Of a DNA stretch of 64,000 nucleotides, positions 8,934 through 19,020 are shown piece after piece. The notes under the pieces are model-generated. The model was given only the letters and a program-made list of their open reading frames with translations, was not told the DNA's origin and did no database searches. A program made the position numbers and the translations under genes. The DNA is from Marinibacterium anthonyi (GTDB lineage: Bacteria > Pseudomonadota > Alphaproteobacteria > Rhodobacterales > Rhodobacteraceae): contig CP031585.1 in NCBI GenBank assembly GCA_003217735.2, positions 558,001 through 622,000 on the forward strand, given 5' to 3'. Numbering within the stretch: the first letter of the stretch is position 1; every line of letters begins with the position of its first letter.

Positions 8934-10546
8934 TGTATGGGTCCTTTCGGAGCTGGTTCGGCGCGAGCGCCTTGGGTTTGGGAGAAACGTTCGGGGGCCA
9001 TGACGCGCAGGCTGCGCAGGCGCAGTCCGCCGCGCAGGGCCAGGATCAGGGCGGCGGCCAGCAGCGCCAGCGGCAGGTGACGCGCCCAGAACCGCCATTC
9101 CTGGACCGCTGTCGCGTGCTGGCGCAGGTCGGTGGTGACCCGGGTGACGTGATCGGGGTCGACCTGCCAATGGGCCGGGCCGACGGTGGCGATCAGCGCG
9201 TCGGGCAGGTCGCGCACCCTCAGCGTGCGCGGCGTGTCCAGCCCGCCGCCCGACAGCGTGACCGTCACCGCCGTGCTGCCCGAGGCGTCCAGCACGTCGC
9301 CGTCCACGCTCCACAGGTCGGCGCGGCGCGTGGCGGTCCATTCGGCGTCGTAGGGGCCGGGAAAGCGGGCGGGGCTCAGCCCGATGGGCCGCCGTCCGCC
9401 GTTCAGCGCCACGAGGTCGTCAAATGCCAGCGTTGCCGTGCCAGTTACAGGGCCTGCGACCGGGCCGACGTCTTCGGCGCTGGCGGACCGGGTTTCGATG
9501 CCGTTGTGCAGCACGGTCTGCCCGGCGCTTTCCGGCAGGGCGACCGCGCCCGCGCCCCAGTCCAGCACCAGCGTGCCGCCGCGCAACCGGGCCGTTCCGT
9601 GGCCGGCGCCGCGCTGCGCCGATACCGGCGCCGGGCCATGGGCGGGGACACGGGGATGGGGCATCATGACAAGGCCCAGCGACAGGCCGGCCAGAAGCGC
9701 GCCGATGGACAATTGCACCAGCGCCGCGCCCCGGGCCGACGGCCGCAGGCGGCGCGGCCAGTAGATCACCAGCGCCACGGGCACCAGGTAGGCAAGCCAG
9801 CCCAGCACCTCGATCAGGCGGGGATCGGACGGAATGCCCAGCACGCCGGTGATCAGCGCCGCCCGGATTGTGCCGGGTTGAACCAGCCAGTCCAGTTGCA
9901 AGACCAGTTGCTGGCCCGCGTTGATCCAGCCGGCTTCGTGCGCGGTGCGCAGCGCGGTGACGCAAAGCCCGGCGGCGACGAGGATCAGGAAGGCGCCGGT
10001 CACGCGGAAGAAGCGCGACAGGTTCAGCCGCACACCGCCCGCATAGATCGCCCAGCCGATCAGCGCCGCCAGGACCAGGCCCACGACAGCGCCCACCGTC
10101 GCCCAGATCGCCGATTGCGCGGCCGAAAAGGTGGCCAGCAGGAAAACCGCCGTTTCGAACCCTTCCTTCAGCACCGCAAGGAACGCCATGACCGCCAGCG
10201 CCAGCACGCTGTGCCGGTTCAGGGCCTCGGCGGCCTCGGCCTCGATCCCGTGTTTCATGTCGCGGGCGTGGCGATCCATCCACAGGATCATGCCGGTCAC
10301 GAAGACGATGGCCACGGCGCCGATCACGGTTTCCAGCGCTTCCTGCCGGGCCTGGGGCAGGGCCTGTTCCAGCGCGGCCAGCCCAAGGCCCACCGCCGCC
10401 GACAGCACCAGGGCCAGCGCCACGCCCAGCCACATCGGACCCAGCCCCTGGCCGTTGCGCCGCAGGAAGGCGGCGATGATGCCCACGATCAGCGTCGCCT
10501 CCAGTCCTTCCCTGAGGGCGATGACAAGAGTGGCAAGCATGAGCAT
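8930..10546 (-). CDS. efeU: iron permease EfeU, FTR1 family, with long C-terminal extension
   Basis: Inner-membrane iron permease. The two FTR1 iron-binding motifs are present: REGLE at 12-16 and KEGFE at 127-131, within about seven membrane segments ending near residue 275. The protein is about 538 residues, roughly twice E. coli EfeU. The extra half contains a soluble region of about 200 residues and a final hydrophobic segment at about 505-525. Two ATGs 6 bp apart (10546, 10540) could start it; the upstream one is used here. A longer frame to 10579 would precede the first membrane helix and is less likely. Confidence 0.88.
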   Translation of the reverse strand: MLMLATLVIALREGLEATLIVGIIAAFLRRNGQGLGPMWLGVALALVLSAAVGLGLAALEQALPQARQEALETVIGAVAIVFVTGMILWMDRHARDMKHGIEAEAAEALNRHSVLALAVMAFLAVLKEGFETAVFLLATFSAAQSAIWATVGAVVGLVLAALIGWAIYAGGVRLNLSRFFRVTGAFLILVAAGLCVTALRTAHEAGWINAGQQLVLQLDWLVQPGTIRAALITGVLGIPSDPRLIEVLGWLAYLVPVALVIYWPRRLRPSARGAALVQLSIGALLAGLSLGLVMMPHPRVPAHGPAPVSAQRGAGHGTARLRGGTLVLDWGAGAVALPESAGQTVLHNGIETRSASAEDVGPVAGPVTGTATLAFDDLVALNGGRRPIGLSPARFPGPYDAEWTATRRADLWSVDGDVLDASGSTAVTVTLSGGGLDTPRTLRVRDLPDALIATVGPAHWQVDPDHVTRVTTDLRQHATAVQEWRFWARHLPLALLAAALILALRGGLRLRSLRVMAPERFSQTQGARAEPAPKGPIQ

Positions 10547-10773
10547 CCGTTCCCGAGTGACAGGGCCACCTTCGGACACGTGCTGAACGTGTGGCGGCCG
10601 CAGGTATCCGGGCCCGGATCCTGCGCATCAGGGTCAGGCGGGGAATACCCGACAGTTTTGATTTGCTTTTCTCTCTGCCGGTCGTAGGGCATTGTCAAAA
10701 CACAGGAATGTGAACATCCGCGATGACTTGCCGCGCCCGCTGCGGGGCTATGGGGGGCAAATGCGGGCGCGAC

Positions 10774-11841
10774 CTATGTCGCCAGAAGCGCCCCGGCCAC
10801 CATGTCCGCCGCCGCCGGGCCAAGCGCCAGCGGCGTGTCGTGCAGCACGGTCAGGCGGGTCAGCGCCTGCAGGTCCGCGTCGCCGCTGTGTGGCAGGGTC
10901 GGATCGGCAAAGAAGATCACCGCGTCCAGGTCCCCGGTGGCGATCAATGCGCCCAGCTGCTGGTCGCCGCCGCGCCCGCCACGCTGCATCCGCTGGACCT
11001 GCAGTTCGGGCGCGGCTTCGGCGATCATCCGCCCGGTGCCCCCGGTGCAGATCAGCCGATGCCCGGCCAGTGCGCGCCGATGCCGCAGGACCCAGGCGCG
11101 CAGCTGCGACTTGCGGGTGTCATGGGCCGACAGCGCCAGCCGGCGCGGGGCGGTCGACCGGGCGCGGGCCTTGTCGGTCAGGTCGAGGATCGCGCGCACC
11201 TGTTCGGCAAAGCCTTCTGCCTCGGCCGGGAAGGCGCCGGCCAGGGCGGCGGTGCCGACGGTGAACCCCGCCGCCCCGGCCAGCGCGGCCTCGGCGATGC
11301 GATCCGGGCTGTCGATGCTGCCGGCCATGATGACAGGCTTTTCGACCGCCGCGCAGACATCGGCCATCAGGTCCGGCACCGGCCCGGCAAAGCGATAGGC
11401 CAGCAGGTCCAGCCCGTGCACATGTTCCAGGTCGGCAAGCTTGCGGGCCGATGCCACGATGGCTTCCGCCGGGCCCTCCAGCACGCTGGGATGGCCGGTG
11501 ATGCGGCCCGGAAACGGGAAATAGCGCAGCGGGTGGTGCCGTGTCAGCGCGGTCACCTCCTCGGCCCGGGTGCCGCCCAGCAGGCAGTCGACATCCAGGT
11601 CGATCGCCGCCCGGGCCGAGGCAAGCTCGCTGTCCGCATCCAGGCTGACGACCTCGAGGTAGGACCGCCCGCCCGCCGCCCGGATCGCGTTGGCCAGGCC
11701 CTTCAGGTCGTCGACCGGCAGGCCGACGTCCTTGAACCCGATATGGCGCACGCCGCCTTCCAGCGCCTCTTCCAGGCGCGCCCGCGCGTCGGCAATGGTG
11801 CGGTCGTTCGACGTGAGCATGAGGATGAAATCGAAAGCCAC
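10774..11841 (-). CDS. fusion of TIM-barrel domain with methylglyoxal-synthase-like domain
   Basis: A 355-residue protein in one uninterrupted frame. Residues 1-225 resemble a conserved bacterial TIM-barrel family often labelled, doubtfully, 4-hydroxythreonine-4-phosphate dehydrogenase (VRHIGFKDVGLP, YYPFPGRI-like and AGSIDSPDRI motifs). Residues 234-355 match methylglyoxal synthase: SAHD (238-241), CTGGTG (265-270), GGDQQ (291-295) and FFADP (310-314). By my alignment to E. coli MgsA, Asp71 and Asp101 are kept. Catalytic His98 falls on Gly320, and phosphate-binding Thr47 and Ser65 are Gly. Enzyme activity is therefore uncertain. The GTG start has GGAGG 10 bp upstream. It stands alone, divergent from the next gene. 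Confidence 0.72.
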   Translation of the reverse strand: MAFDFILMLTSNDRTIADARARLEEALEGGVRHIGFKDVGLPVDDLKGLANAIRAAGGRSYLEVVSLDADSELASARAAIDLDVDCLLGGTRAEEVTALTRHHPLRYFPFPGRITGHPSVLEGPAEAIVASARKLADLEHVHGLDLLAYRFAGPVPDLMADVCAAVEKPVIMAGSIDSPDRIAEAALAGAAGFTVGTAALAGAFPAEAEGFAEQVRAILDLTDKARARSTAPRRLALSAHDTRKSQLRAWVLRHRRALAGHRLICTGGTGRMIAEAAPELQVQRMQRGGRGGDQQLGALIATGDLDAVIFFADPTLPHSGDADLQALTRLTVLHDTPLALGPAAADMVAGALLAT

Positions 11842-12134
11842 GGGTCTGGATCCTCCGGATCGGAATGGGGGCTGTCGTCCGTCTGCCCCGGCAAGGGCCA
11901 GTTTGACCGTGCGGCCCGGGAATTCAACGGCTGATCGCGGGGGGGGGGCCGGGACGCCGGACATTCACGCGCTGCCCAGTAAATCGGCGCTGTCCGGTGG
12001 GGGCGCAAATTTCGCTATCGCCCGCCGGCCCGGACGGCGGTTTGCCGCCCGATCGCTGGAGAGGCCCGGCGAAATCGATCACTGACGGACCAGATGCCCG
12101 ATTTCCCGACGACACTTCCCCACGAGGACTGACC

Positions 12135-13457
12135 ATGACCCAGCCGTTCCACCTGTCCTATTTCCTGCAGGGCTCCAGCGTGCATTCCTGGGGGTCGCCC
12201 TTCATCGGCACCATCGGTCAGGACTGGCAAAGCGCCAGCTTCTTCAAGGACCTGGCGCAGGGGCTGGAACGCGCCTGCTTCGATTACCTGCTGATCGAGG
12301 ATTCGATTTACGTGGGCGAGAACTGGCAGGGGTCGCGGGACCTGTTCCTGAAGACCGGGCTGTGCATCCCGCGCCAGGAACCGTCGGTCGTGGCCACGCT
12401 GCTGGCCGCCTCGACCTCGCGCCTGGGCATTGTGCCGACGCTGTCGACCTTCGCCTATCACCCCTATCTGACGGCGCGGATCACCGGATCGCTCGACCAG
12501 ATCTCGGGCGGGCGCGCGGGGTGGAACATGGTCACCGGGTCGTCGGATTTCGCCGCGCAGAACTTTGGCCTGCCGGCGATGCCGGAACACGATCACCGCT
12601 ATGTCATGGCCGAGGAATACGTCCAGATCGTCAAGGGCCTGTGGGGCAGCTGGGAACCCGGCGCGCAGGTCGGCGGGCTGGTCCCGGGCGAGGAATCCGG
12701 CCAGCTGTTCGACCCGTCCAAGGTCCACACCATCGATTTCCAGGGCGATTACTACGCCTCGCGCGGGCCGCTGAATTCGGGGCCGACGGTGCAATCGCGT
12801 CCCGTGATCGCCCAGGCGGGCGGGTCGAAGATGGGCATTTCCTTTGCCTCGCGCCATGCGGACACGATCGTCGCCGCCCCCAACGGGGCCGAGAACATGA
12901 AGGCCTACCGTGACGAGGTCCGGGCCGAGATGGCGGCCAACGGGCGCGATCCGGACAGCTGCAAGGTGCTGTTCCTGGTCTCGCCCATTGTCGAGGAGAC
13001 CGAGGAGATGGCCCGCTGGAAGGCCGATCAGCGCCGGGTCGATGCGGAAAAGAACATGGACATGCGCCTGGCCCGGCTGGGCTGGACGATCAACATCGAC
13101 TTTTCCGAATTCGACCTGGACCAGCCGGTGGGCGAGCTGACGACAAACGGCCACCAATCCACGCTGAAGCAGTTCCTGGAGCGCGCCGGCAAAAGCACCC
13201 TGCGCGAGGCGGTTCTGGACGGGGCCAGCAAGGGCTACGGCGTCGACCTGGTCGGCACGCCGGACAGCGTCGCGGCGCAGATGGAAGAGACGATGCAGAC
13301 CGCCGGCGGTGACGGGTTCCTGATCGCGCTTGGCGACCTGTCGCGCCGATCGCTTGCCACGATCACCGACGGTCTGGTCCCGGCGCTGCAGCGGCGCGGG
13401 CTGGTGCGCAAGGCCTATGAACACGACACCCTGCGGGACAACCTGCTGGCATTCTGA
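12135..13457 (+). CDS. LLM-class flavin monooxygenase (NtaA/SnaA/DszA family)
   Basis: A 440-residue FMNH2-dependent monooxygenase of the bacterial luciferase superfamily, nitrilotriacetate-monooxygenase branch. Recognisable pieces are the N-terminal barrel start (HLSYFLQGSSVHSW), SGGRAGWNMVTG and the QAGGSKMG phosphate/flavin-binding loop near residue 225-235. The chosen ATG follows CACGAGGACTGACC. The oxidised substrate cannot be told from sequence; relatives act on aminopolycarboxylates, sulfur heterocycles or alkyl amines. A partner flavin reductase is not adjacent. A 293-bp upstream gap separates it from the divergent fusion gene. Confidence 0.88.
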   Translation: MTQPFHLSYFLQGSSVHSWGSPFIGTIGQDWQSASFFKDLAQGLERACFDYLLIEDSIYVGENWQGSRDLFLKTGLCIPRQEPSVVATLLAASTSRLGIVPTLSTFAYHPYLTARITGSLDQISGGRAGWNMVTGSSDFAAQNFGLPAMPEHDHRYVMAEEYVQIVKGLWGSWEPGAQVGGLVPGEESGQLFDPSKVHTIDFQGDYYASRGPLNSGPTVQSRPVIAQAGGSKMGISFASRHADTIVAAPNGAENMKAYRDEVRAEMAANGRDPDSCKVLFLVSPIVEETEEMARWKADQRRVDAEKNMDMRLARLGWTINIDFSEFDLDQPVGELTTNGHQSTLKQFLERAGKSTLREAVLDGASKGYGVDLVGTPDSVAAQMEETMQTAGGDGFLIALGDLSRRSLATITDGLVPALQRRGLVRKAYEHDTLRDNLLAF

Positions 13458-13608
13458 TCCCGGGCCACGCCCCGGCGCCGAAGATCCGGGTGCGGCGCGC
13501 CCACCGCGCCGCCGCCCAAAGGCGACGATGCCCTTGATCTTGGCGATCTTATGAGCAGGTTGTGCAGAGCCCGGGCGTTGTCCGGGCGTCCCCATTCAAG
13601 GAGCCACC

Positions 13609-14850
13609 ATGACCGCGCCCGCCCTCGATCCCGTCCTTCTGTCCCGCCTTGCCGATGTCGCGGTGCGCGTCGGTCTCAATCTTCAGCCGGGACAGGATCT
13701 GGTGCTGACAGCCCCGGTCGAGGCGCTGCCGCTGGTGCGCGAAATCGCAGCCAGCGCCTATCGCGCGGGGGCGGGGATCGTCACGCCGCTGCTGTCGGAC
13801 GACGACATTGCCCGCGCCCGGTTCCGGCACGGCCAGGACGCCAGCTTTGACCGTGCCCCGGACTGGCTGTTCCAGGGCATGGCGCAGGCCTTCGACACGG
13901 GGGCAGGGCGCATGGCGATCGCCGGCGCGGACCCGATGGCGCTGGCCGCCGAGGATCCCGAGAAGGTCGCGCGCGCGAACAAGGCCAATTCGCTGGCCTA
14001 CAAGCCCGCGCTGGACAAGATCGCGAACTTTGCCATCAACTGGACCATTGCCGCCTTCCCGACCGCCGGCTGGGCCCGGCAGGTGTTCCCCGACCTGCCC
14101 GAGGACGAGGCGATCGTGAAACTGGGCAATGCGATCTTTGCCGCCTCGCGTGTCACGGGGGACGATCCGGTCGCCGCCTGGGCCGACCACAATGCCGCCC
14201 TGCGCAAGCGGTCCGGCTGGCTGAACGACGAACGCTTCGATGCGCTGCATTTCACCGGGCCGGGCACCGACCTGATGGTCGGGCTGGCCGAGGGCCACGA
14301 ATGGCACGGCGGCGCCTCGACCGCGCAGAACGGCGTGACCTGCAACCCCAACATCCCGACCGAAGAGGTCTTTACCACGCCCCACGCCCGCCGCGTCGAC
14401 GGCACGGTGCGCGCCACCAAGCCGCTGTCCTACAACGGCGCGCTGATCGAGCAGATCGAGATGCGCTTCGAGGATGGCCGCGCCGTCGAGGCAAGGTCGA
14501 GCAAGGGCGAAACGGTGCTGCACCGCATGATCGACAGCGACGACGGCGCCCGCCGCCTGGGCGAGGTCGCGCTGGTGCCCTACAGTTCGCCGATCTCCCA
14601 GACGGGCCTGTTGTTCTACAACACGCTGTTCGATGAAAACGCGGCCTGCCATATCGCGATGGGGCAGTGCTATTCCAAGTGCTTCCTGGATGGCGCATCG
14701 CTGTCGCCCGACCAGATCGCGGCGCAGGGGGGCAATTCTTCGATGATCCACGTCGACTGGATGATCGGCGGGCCTGAAACCGACATCGACGGCGTCCGCG
14801 CGGACGGCACCCGGGTGCCGGTGTTCCGCAAGGGGGAATGGGCCCGATAG
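13609..14850 (+). CDS. M29-family aminopeptidase
   Basis: A 413-residue cytoplasmic thermophilic-type (AmpS/AmpT/PepS) metalloaminopeptidase that removes N-terminal residues from peptides using two metal ions. Conserved metal-ligand areas are visible near NIPTEEVFTTPHARRVDG (Glu-Glu and His), the HIAMGQCY segment and the terminal SSMIHVDWMIGG region. The start ATG has AAGGAGCCACC upstream. Its neighbours do not form an obvious operon. Confidence 0.9.
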   Translation: MTAPALDPVLLSRLADVAVRVGLNLQPGQDLVLTAPVEALPLVREIAASAYRAGAGIVTPLLSDDDIARARFRHGQDASFDRAPDWLFQGMAQAFDTGAGRMAIAGADPMALAAEDPEKVARANKANSLAYKPALDKIANFAINWTIAAFPTAGWARQVFPDLPEDEAIVKLGNAIFAASRVTGDDPVAAWADHNAALRKRSGWLNDERFDALHFTGPGTDLMVGLAEGHEWHGGASTAQNGVTCNPNIPTEEVFTTPHARRVDGTVRATKPLSYNGALIEQIEMRFEDGRAVEARSSKGETVLHRMIDSDDGARRLGEVALVPYSSPISQTGLLFYNTLFDENAACHIAMGQCYSKCFLDGASLSPDQIAAQGGNSSMIHVDWMIGGPETDIDGVRADGTRVPVFRKGEWAR

Positions 14851-15035
14851 GCCGACGAAAGCGGGCCCGCGTTCCGGGCCCGCATTCCGCGTCCGGCAGG
14901 ATTTCTGGCAGGGGCGCATGCGCTACCCTTTCGTCAACCCGGACCGGTGGTGATCTTTCAGAAAACATCATGTTTTCATGGGCTTGACCCGTGCGGGTTC
15001 AAGATCATTCCGGCGAAATGTCAGATGGGATTTTT

Positions 15036-15110
<75 letters not shown>

Positions 15111-15407
15111 GTCGCAGGTGAGAGGGATATTTCATGGGGCTGGAAGCGTCAAGGGCGATAACCGCAGGTGTCCCGGAGCTTAAAGGAAACCGGCCTTGAT
15201 CCGCCGTGTCCTTCTCGACGGTGGCGGCGTGCCGTACCAGGGACACAGGCAACCCCGGGCGCGCCCGGGGCGACGACCCCGCCACGAATGCACAGATGCC
15301 CAATTTCCAAGCGCCGGATGACCCATCTCGCGCGCTCGGTCCGCCGGGCGGTTGACTTTCCCCTCCGTCCTTCTTCATGTTGCCCGGACAAATGTATCGG
15401 CAATCGA

Positions 15408-15462
15408 GCCTCGCGGTCCTTCGCAATGCGCCTTCAGCGCGTGAGGACCAGCGGGGCTTTTT
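15408..15462 (+). terminator. leader terminator (attenuator) of the amide operon
   Basis: A 13-bp stem with one bulged A (GCCTCGCGGTCCT paired with AGGACC-A-GCGGGGC, one G-T pair) encloses a 23-nt loop that itself folds (GCGC-CTTCA-GCGC). It runs directly into TTTTT at 15458. No plus-strand gene lies upstream within 500 bp; the first gene of the operon starts 39-54 bp downstream. This is the geometry of a transcription attenuator, and the second gene downstream encodes an ANTAR antiterminator. I do not see textbook ANTAR hexaloops. Confidence 0.75.
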
Positions 15463-15500
15463 CGTGTCCGAGGGCCAGATAACCGGCAACCGGACGCCAA

Positions 15501-16619
15501 GTGACTGGAAACCAAGTGACCAAGACCCAAGGCAAACGCAGGATCGACCTCGGGGTGCTCTATTCCCGATCGGGCAGCTACGCGCTGATCGCGCGGGCCT
15601 GCCGGACCGGGGCGCTGAAGGCCGTCGAAGAGGTCAACGCCGACCCGACGCTCGACATTGCCTTCACCCCGGTCATGCGCGACCCCCAGGGCAACACCGA
15701 CGCCTATGCGCCCCTGTGCGAAGAGATCCTGCGCACCAGCACCGCCCGCCACGTGATCGGCTGCGTCACTTCGTGGAGCCGCAAGGATGTGATCCCGGCG
15801 CTGGAACGCGCCAACGGCAGCCTGTGGTATTCCGCCCCCTACGAAGGGTTCGAGGCGTCTGACCGGGTGGTCTATACCCATGCCTGCGCCAACCAGCACC
15901 TGCTGCCGCTGCTGGACTTCGCCTATGCGCGGTACGGTCGCCGGGTCTATCTGACCGGGTCGAACTATATCTGGGGCTGGGAGATGAACCGCCTGGCGCG
16001 TGAGATCACGGCGCGCGAGGGCGGCGCGATCCTGGGCGAACGGTATCTGCCGCTGGGGTCCACCGAAGTCGACCGGATGGTCGAGGAGATCCGCGAGACG
16101 CGCCCCGATTTCGTCCTGAACCAGCTGATCGGGCCGTCGCAATACGTGTTCCTGGATGCCTATGCCGCGCTTGGCCGCGAAGACCCGTATTTCCGGCCGG
16201 ATAATTGCCCGGTCATGTCCTGCAACCTGACCGAATGCGAATTGCCGGCCATCGGGGCGGCGGCCGAAGGGCTGATCTCGGCCGGGCCGTGGTTCGTGGG
16301 CGGGCCGAAGGGGCGGTTCGGGGACGGCTTCGGGTCGTCGATCGAGGCGGCGACCCATGCCTCGGTCCACATGCTGGCGCGGCTGCTGAACGGGCGCCCC
16401 GGGGCCGAGGACTGGCCGCTGGCGCAATTGCTGGATCTGCCAGAAGCCGCCCGGCTGGGCATCGACCCGCACACCCATCACACAGCGCAGCCCGCGCTGA
16501 TCGCCCAGGTGCAGGGCGGCGCCTTCCAGGTGCTGCGCCGCGAAGACCCGATCGAAGGCGATCCCTACCTGACCCGTGGCCGCGACACGCGGGCGCACAA
16601 GCTGCGGGTCGTGCAATGA
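15501..16619 (+). CDS. amiC: AmiC-like amide-binding sensor/regulator
   Basis: A 372-residue periplasmic-binding-fold protein of the AmiC/UrtA type without a signal peptide, so probably cytoplasmic like Pseudomonas AmiC, which holds AmiR inactive until amide binds. It starts near RIDLGVLYSRSGSY and contains DPQGNTD and GSNYIWGWEMNR segments typical of this branch. Two GTG starts are possible (15501; 15516 with GGAA 5 bp upstream). The stop overlaps the next gene's ATG (ATGA), so AmiC and AmiR are made as a coupled pair. Ligand presumed to be a short aliphatic amide, from context. Confidence 0.8.
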   Translation: MTGNQVTKTQGKRRIDLGVLYSRSGSYALIARACRTGALKAVEEVNADPTLDIAFTPVMRDPQGNTDAYAPLCEEILRTSTARHVIGCVTSWSRKDVIPALERANGSLWYSAPYEGFEASDRVVYTHACANQHLLPLLDFAYARYGRRVYLTGSNYIWGWEMNRLAREITAREGGAILGERYLPLGSTEVDRMVEEIRETRPDFVLNQLIGPSQYVFLDAYAALGREDPYFRPDNCPVMSCNLTECELPAIGAAAEGLISAGPWFVGGPKGRFGDGFGSSIEAATHASVHMLARLLNGRPGAEDWPLAQLLDLPEAARLGIDPHTHHTAQPALIAQVQGGAFQVLRREDPIEGDPYLTRGRDTRAHKLRVVQ

Positions 16620-17206
16620 CCCGGCGGCTCAGGATCCCGGAACTGGGCGGCGCACGGGCCGTCATCCTGCACCGGCCGCACGCCACGGTGCAGGCGCTGA
16701 CCCGGCAACTGACCGCCATCGGGCTGGTGGCCGAGACCCATTGGCCCGACCTGCCGGCCTCGGCGCGGGGGGCGGATTACGTCTTTTTCGACGCCGACAT
16801 GGGGTATGACGATCAATTCCCCTGGGAACCGGGCGACGCGCCGATGCCGACCATCGCGCTTGTGGGATCAGAGGCGCCGGGGCGGATCGAATGGCTGATG
16901 AACATCGGCGCGCATGCCCAGATCCTGAAGCCGGTGGGCGATGCCGGGGTCTATTCCGCCCTGCTGATCGCGCGCGCGACCTTTGATGCGCGGGCGTCCC
17001 TGGCGGACGAGATCGAAAGCCTGCGACGCCGCCTGAACCAGCGCCAGACCGTGGTGCGCGCCGTTGCGATGCTGGCCGCGCGCGGCAAGTCCGAGGACGA
17101 GGCCTATGCCCAGCTGCGCGGCATGGCCATGGCCTGGCGGATCAGCTTCGAGGCCGCCGCCGAACGCATCGTCGCCGCAAAGGAAGAGGGCAGGGACCTT
17201 GGCTGA
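16616..17206 (+). CDS. amiR: AmiR-like ANTAR-domain transcription antiterminator
   Basis: A 196-residue protein with a degenerate receiver-like N-terminus (about 10-120, no clear phosphoacceptor), a coiled coil (about 122-140) and an ANTAR RNA-binding domain at about 140-190 (VVRAVAMLAARGKSEDEA, LRGMAMAW). ANTAR proteins bind nascent RNA and prevent terminator formation. The strong leader terminator at 15408-15462 is the natural target. The ATG overlaps the amiC stop by 4 bp, and the next gene's TTG overlaps this stop by 8 bp. Confidence 0.88.
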   Translation: MTRRLRIPELGGARAVILHRPHATVQALTRQLTAIGLVAETHWPDLPASARGADYVFFDADMGYDDQFPWEPGDAPMPTIALVGSEAPGRIEWLMNIGAHAQILKPVGDAGVYSALLIARATFDARASLADEIESLRRRLNQRQTVVRAVAMLAARGKSEDEAYAQLRGMAMAWRISFEAAAERIVAAKEEGRDLG

Positions 17207-18074
17207 CGTCGCCACCATTCCATCGTCGGGCGTGTTCCGCCGGCTCATGCGCCGCAAATGGGCGGTCTTCGGGCTGGTCATCATCGTCCTTGTCGTGGCG
17301 GGCGCCGTCTTTGCGCCGCTGATCGCGCCTTACGGCTACGACGAACAGCTGTTCGAAGGGCTCACCATCGAAGGCGCGCCCATGCCGCCCGGCGGTCCGT
17401 TCCTCATGGGCACCGACCTTCTGGGCCGCGACCTGTTCTCGCGCATGCTTTACGGCGCGCGGACCTCGTTGATCATCGGGGTGGTGGCCAACGGTATCGC
17501 GCTGGTCATCGGCACGCTGGTCGGGCTGACGGCGGGTTTCGTGCGGGGCTGGGTCGGGTCGATCCTGATGCGCTTCACCGACCTGATGATGGCCTTCCCG
17601 GCGCTTTTGCTGGCGATCTGCCTTGCCGCGATCTTTCAGCCGTCATTATGGATCGTCGCCATGGTCATCGCGCTGGTGAACTGGGTCCAGACCGCGCGCG
17701 TGGTCTATACCGAAACCACCGCCCTGGCCGAACGCGAATTCATCGCCGCCGAACGGACGCTGGGGGCCAGCCGCGCGCGGATCCTGTTCCGCCACATCCT
17801 GCCCCACCTGATCCCCACGCTGATCGTCTGGGGGACGCTGGGCATCTCGGTCACCGTGCTGCTTGAGGCGACGCTGTCCTACCTTGGTGTCGGCGTCCAA
17901 CCCCCGATGCCGTCCTGGGGCAACATCATCTTTGAAAACCAGACCTATTTCCAGGCCGCGCCCTGGCTGGTCTTCATCCCCGGCGCCGCGATCCTGATGC
18001 TGGCGCTGGCCTTCAACCTGGTCGGCGACGCGCTGCGCGACGTGCTCGACCCCACGCAAAGGGGGCGCGACTAG
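17199..18074 (+). CDS. ABC transporter permease, DppC/OppC type
   Basis: A 291-residue inner-membrane permease of a peptide/nickel-type ABC importer. It has an N-terminal membrane segment (WAVFGLVIIVLVVAG), a periplasmic loop with the GTDLLGRDLFSRMLYGARTS hallmark, and the cytoplasmic EAA loop (AAERTLGASRARILFRHILP). The proposed TTG start has GCAGGGACC upstream and overlaps amiR by 8 bp; a later GTG or ATG inside the first residues is possible. Unusually, permease C comes before permease B in this operon. Confidence 0.88.
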   Translation: MADVATIPSSGVFRRLMRRKWAVFGLVIIVLVVAGAVFAPLIAPYGYDEQLFEGLTIEGAPMPPGGPFLMGTDLLGRDLFSRMLYGARTSLIIGVVANGIALVIGTLVGLTAGFVRGWVGSILMRFTDLMMAFPALLLAICLAAIFQPSLWIVAMVIALVNWVQTARVVYTETTALAEREFIAAERTLGASRARILFRHILPHLIPTLIVWGTLGISVTVLLEATLSYLGVGVQPPMPSWGNIIFENQTYFQAAPWLVFIPGAAILMLALAFNLVGDALRDVLDPTQRGRD

Positions 18075-18995
<921 letters not shown>

Positions 18996-19020
18996 ACAAG
19001 AAACCAACAGGAGAGACCAC

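Noticed and set aside
15377..15862. Plus-strand frame starting inside the leader terminator
   Set aside because: It is in a different frame from amiC, Arg/Pro-rich and covers the attenuator hairpin.
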